From Marthasterias glacialis (lineage: Eukaryota > Echinodermata > Asteroidea > Forcipulatida > Asteriidae), in NCBI GenBank assembly GCA_911728455.2, contig OU452222.1, forward strand, positions 1,418,001 through 1,482,000: 64,000 bases of DNA, in the 5' to 3' direction. Shown piece after piece: positions 56,191 to 64,000 of this stretch. Position numbers and translations under genes: made by a program. Each line of letters starts with the position of its first letter. The stretch's first letter is position 1. The notes under the pieces are model-generated. The model was not told where the DNA came from. It saw only the letters and a list, made by a program, of their open reading frames with translations, and did no database searches.

Positions 56191-56211
56191 GACGGCGATA
56201 ATGGCGCTCCT

Positions 56212-56221
56212 TCTCGCGAGA
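56212..56221. promoter_or_regulatory. TCTCGCGAGA palindrome (BANP-type binding motif)
   Basis: Exact 10-bp palindrome immediately upstream of the inferred BANP 5' exon and about 560 bp upstream of the ZNF341 start codon. This is the motif known to be bound by vertebrate BANP. I noticed no other exact copy in the window. Confidence 0.8.
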
Positions 56222-56781
56222 AATAAGGCGGTTTAACATACGGCGCATGTGTGGTACATTTAGAAATGTGCAGTTATATTTCCAGTGGGTAATTGACAAC
56301 TGCTTGAACTTGGGGGGGGGGGGGGTCCACGTTTATGTAAGGGTGGTGTTAATTTCTTACCATATACATCTGCTTTAATTATCATTGTATTACTGTACTT
56401 TTCGCTCAACTTTGTTCCATGATTTAAAAGTAAATACATTTTTGCAAAGCAGGTTGGTTTATGGTGTTTGTTGTCTGATCTTCTGTTTTTATGACAAATT
56501 CTACTCTTTGAAATGTAATTTATATCACTATGCATGTCTATGTACATTTTTGTTTTCCGTTTTTTGATAAATTCTACTATTTTATATCTTTATACGTTTT
56601 ATTATTTCTTTTTAGCTTGGGAGTTGGTTAAATACGAATACTCAGCTGGAACTGTAACAGCAACATGTATTGTGTTTGATGTGTGGTGGATAACCGCCGC
56701 GTCCCCTCTGCGTTTGGTCGTTTGTGCTGTGCTTGCTGGTTGTGTGATCGGGTTTTTTACGTAGTTTGCAATACTGACAAA

Positions 56782-63028
<6,247 letters not shown>

Positions 63029-64000
63029 GTTTATTGAAGTTTGAAAACCCTCTGATGGACAACTGGGTCCCAGTTAACAAGGAGCTGGAGAGGTAGCCAA
63101 GCGTTGGGTGTTGGGTCTTTTTTTTAAACTGGGACAACATTTGTTTTTTGTATTCATTCTGATTAAATATCTGTTTTTGGTCGAGCAGTATCCCAGAGAT
63201 AATCTTTTAAAGAAAATGACCACAACTTGTCCGATCTCCATAAAAAAACAAACAACATTTTAGTTAAAAGTTAACAATGGGCAACGATAGGTGGCAGCAG
63301 ACTTAACAGGAAAATTGTCATTGTTTATACAGTTATGAGCACGCCCACATTCCCGAGAACAATGGATAGACCTGGTAAGTCTGCTGCCACTTAATGTCCT
63401 CAAAAGTCTCCCGCTAGAATAGATGTCTTTTTGTAATTTCTTAGCATGTCATACATCCATAACCAACACCATCGCTTGAGAGGAGTCATGTTTGTTTTGA
63501 TTGAATTGAATTTATAGACCTCATGTATTCGCTGCCATTTTTTGAGGTCAAACGCAGCATCGAACGTGCGTTGTAGCTGTTTTGACCTCAGCGCGAGGAG
63601 GAGCTTTCCTGCTCAAAGTGATTTCATGCTCATTTATAAGGTCCATTCAATTAATCTTCAAACAAAACCGAAAATGCTTGGTAATTGCCCTATATCCAAA
63701 TAATTGGAAAGTATCGAGCTAGTTGGGTGTAATATTGACTTGTGTTCATTTTGTTCACTCAATGCAATTCTACATAGTTCATGAATAGTATTCCTTTTTC
63801 TGAAATGAAATACATGTAATATCAAAATAATTTTTAAAAATCAATGTTTCCATGGATTCTGGTCACTCGATGGCATTATATTCTATCATGGTTCCCCCAA
63901 AATGTAATGAAGGTAAGAATATTTTAGGCAACTTTTTGTATGTGCACATAATTCCTGATTCATCATTTGCAGCTGTGACAGACCATTGCTTGATTGATTT
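63029..64000 (+). other. ZNF341 3' UTR and downstream
   Basis: No coding exon seen. ATTAAA at about 63162 is a weak polyadenylation signal. A CTCF-like fold-back MITE lies at 63275-63413. Confidence 0.4.
63275..63413. mobile_element. CTCF-motif fold-back MITE, copy 6
   Basis: Left arm GATAGGTGGCAGCAGACTTA, right arm AAGTCTGCTGCCACTTAATG, outer AATGGGC and AGTCTCCCGC. Confidence 0.75.

Overview
The window looks like invertebrate deuterostome nuclear DNA, most likely from an echinoderm (a sea star would fit). This rests on AT-rich sequence, short exons in long introns, deuterostome housekeeping genes whose proteins read closely like their human counterparts, and a dense load of tRNA-derived SINEs, CR1/L2-type LINE ends and fold-back MITEs. 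The species call is inference. No bacterial, CRISPR or viral features were seen.

Layout: (1) 1847-19432, minus strand, an 18-exon DDX27 gene (DEAD-box ribosome-biogenesis helicase, 777 aa). (2) 19433-19605, a very short shared promoter. (3) 19606-39105, plus strand, a 16-exon ITFG1 gene (type I membrane FG-GAP/integrin-alpha-like protein, 616 aa). Its intron 8 holds a near-intact R4/Dong-like LINE inside the (ATT)n tail of a SINE. Its intron 14 holds, on the opposite strand, a complete two-exon histone H3 variant gene. (4) 42779-47440, plus strand, a large C2H2 zinc-finger gene that is a divergent ZNF341 paralogue. (5) 49897-56190, minus strand, BANP (BEN-domain, 399 aa) with a 5' noncoding exon. 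(6) 56782-63028, plus strand, the orthodox ZNF341 orthologue (887 aa). BANP is therefore tail-to-tail with the paralogue and head-to-head with ZNF341.

All exon chains were assembled by hand from GT..AG boundaries with phases checked exon by exon; each gives an uninterrupted product of the family's expected size. The least certain boundary is the acceptor of the third coding exon of BANP.

The most interesting signals are these. An exact copy of TCTCGCGAGA, the motif BANP is known to bind in vertebrates, lies just upstream of the BANP 5' exon and between BANP and ZNF341. The intron-containing H3 variant mixes H3.1-like, H3.3-like and novel residues. A fold-back MITE family present about seven times carries an inverted pair of CTCF-like motifs. 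The LINE appears to have targeted a SINE microsatellite tail. Everything else is mainly introns and intergenic DNA full of repeats, catalogued below.
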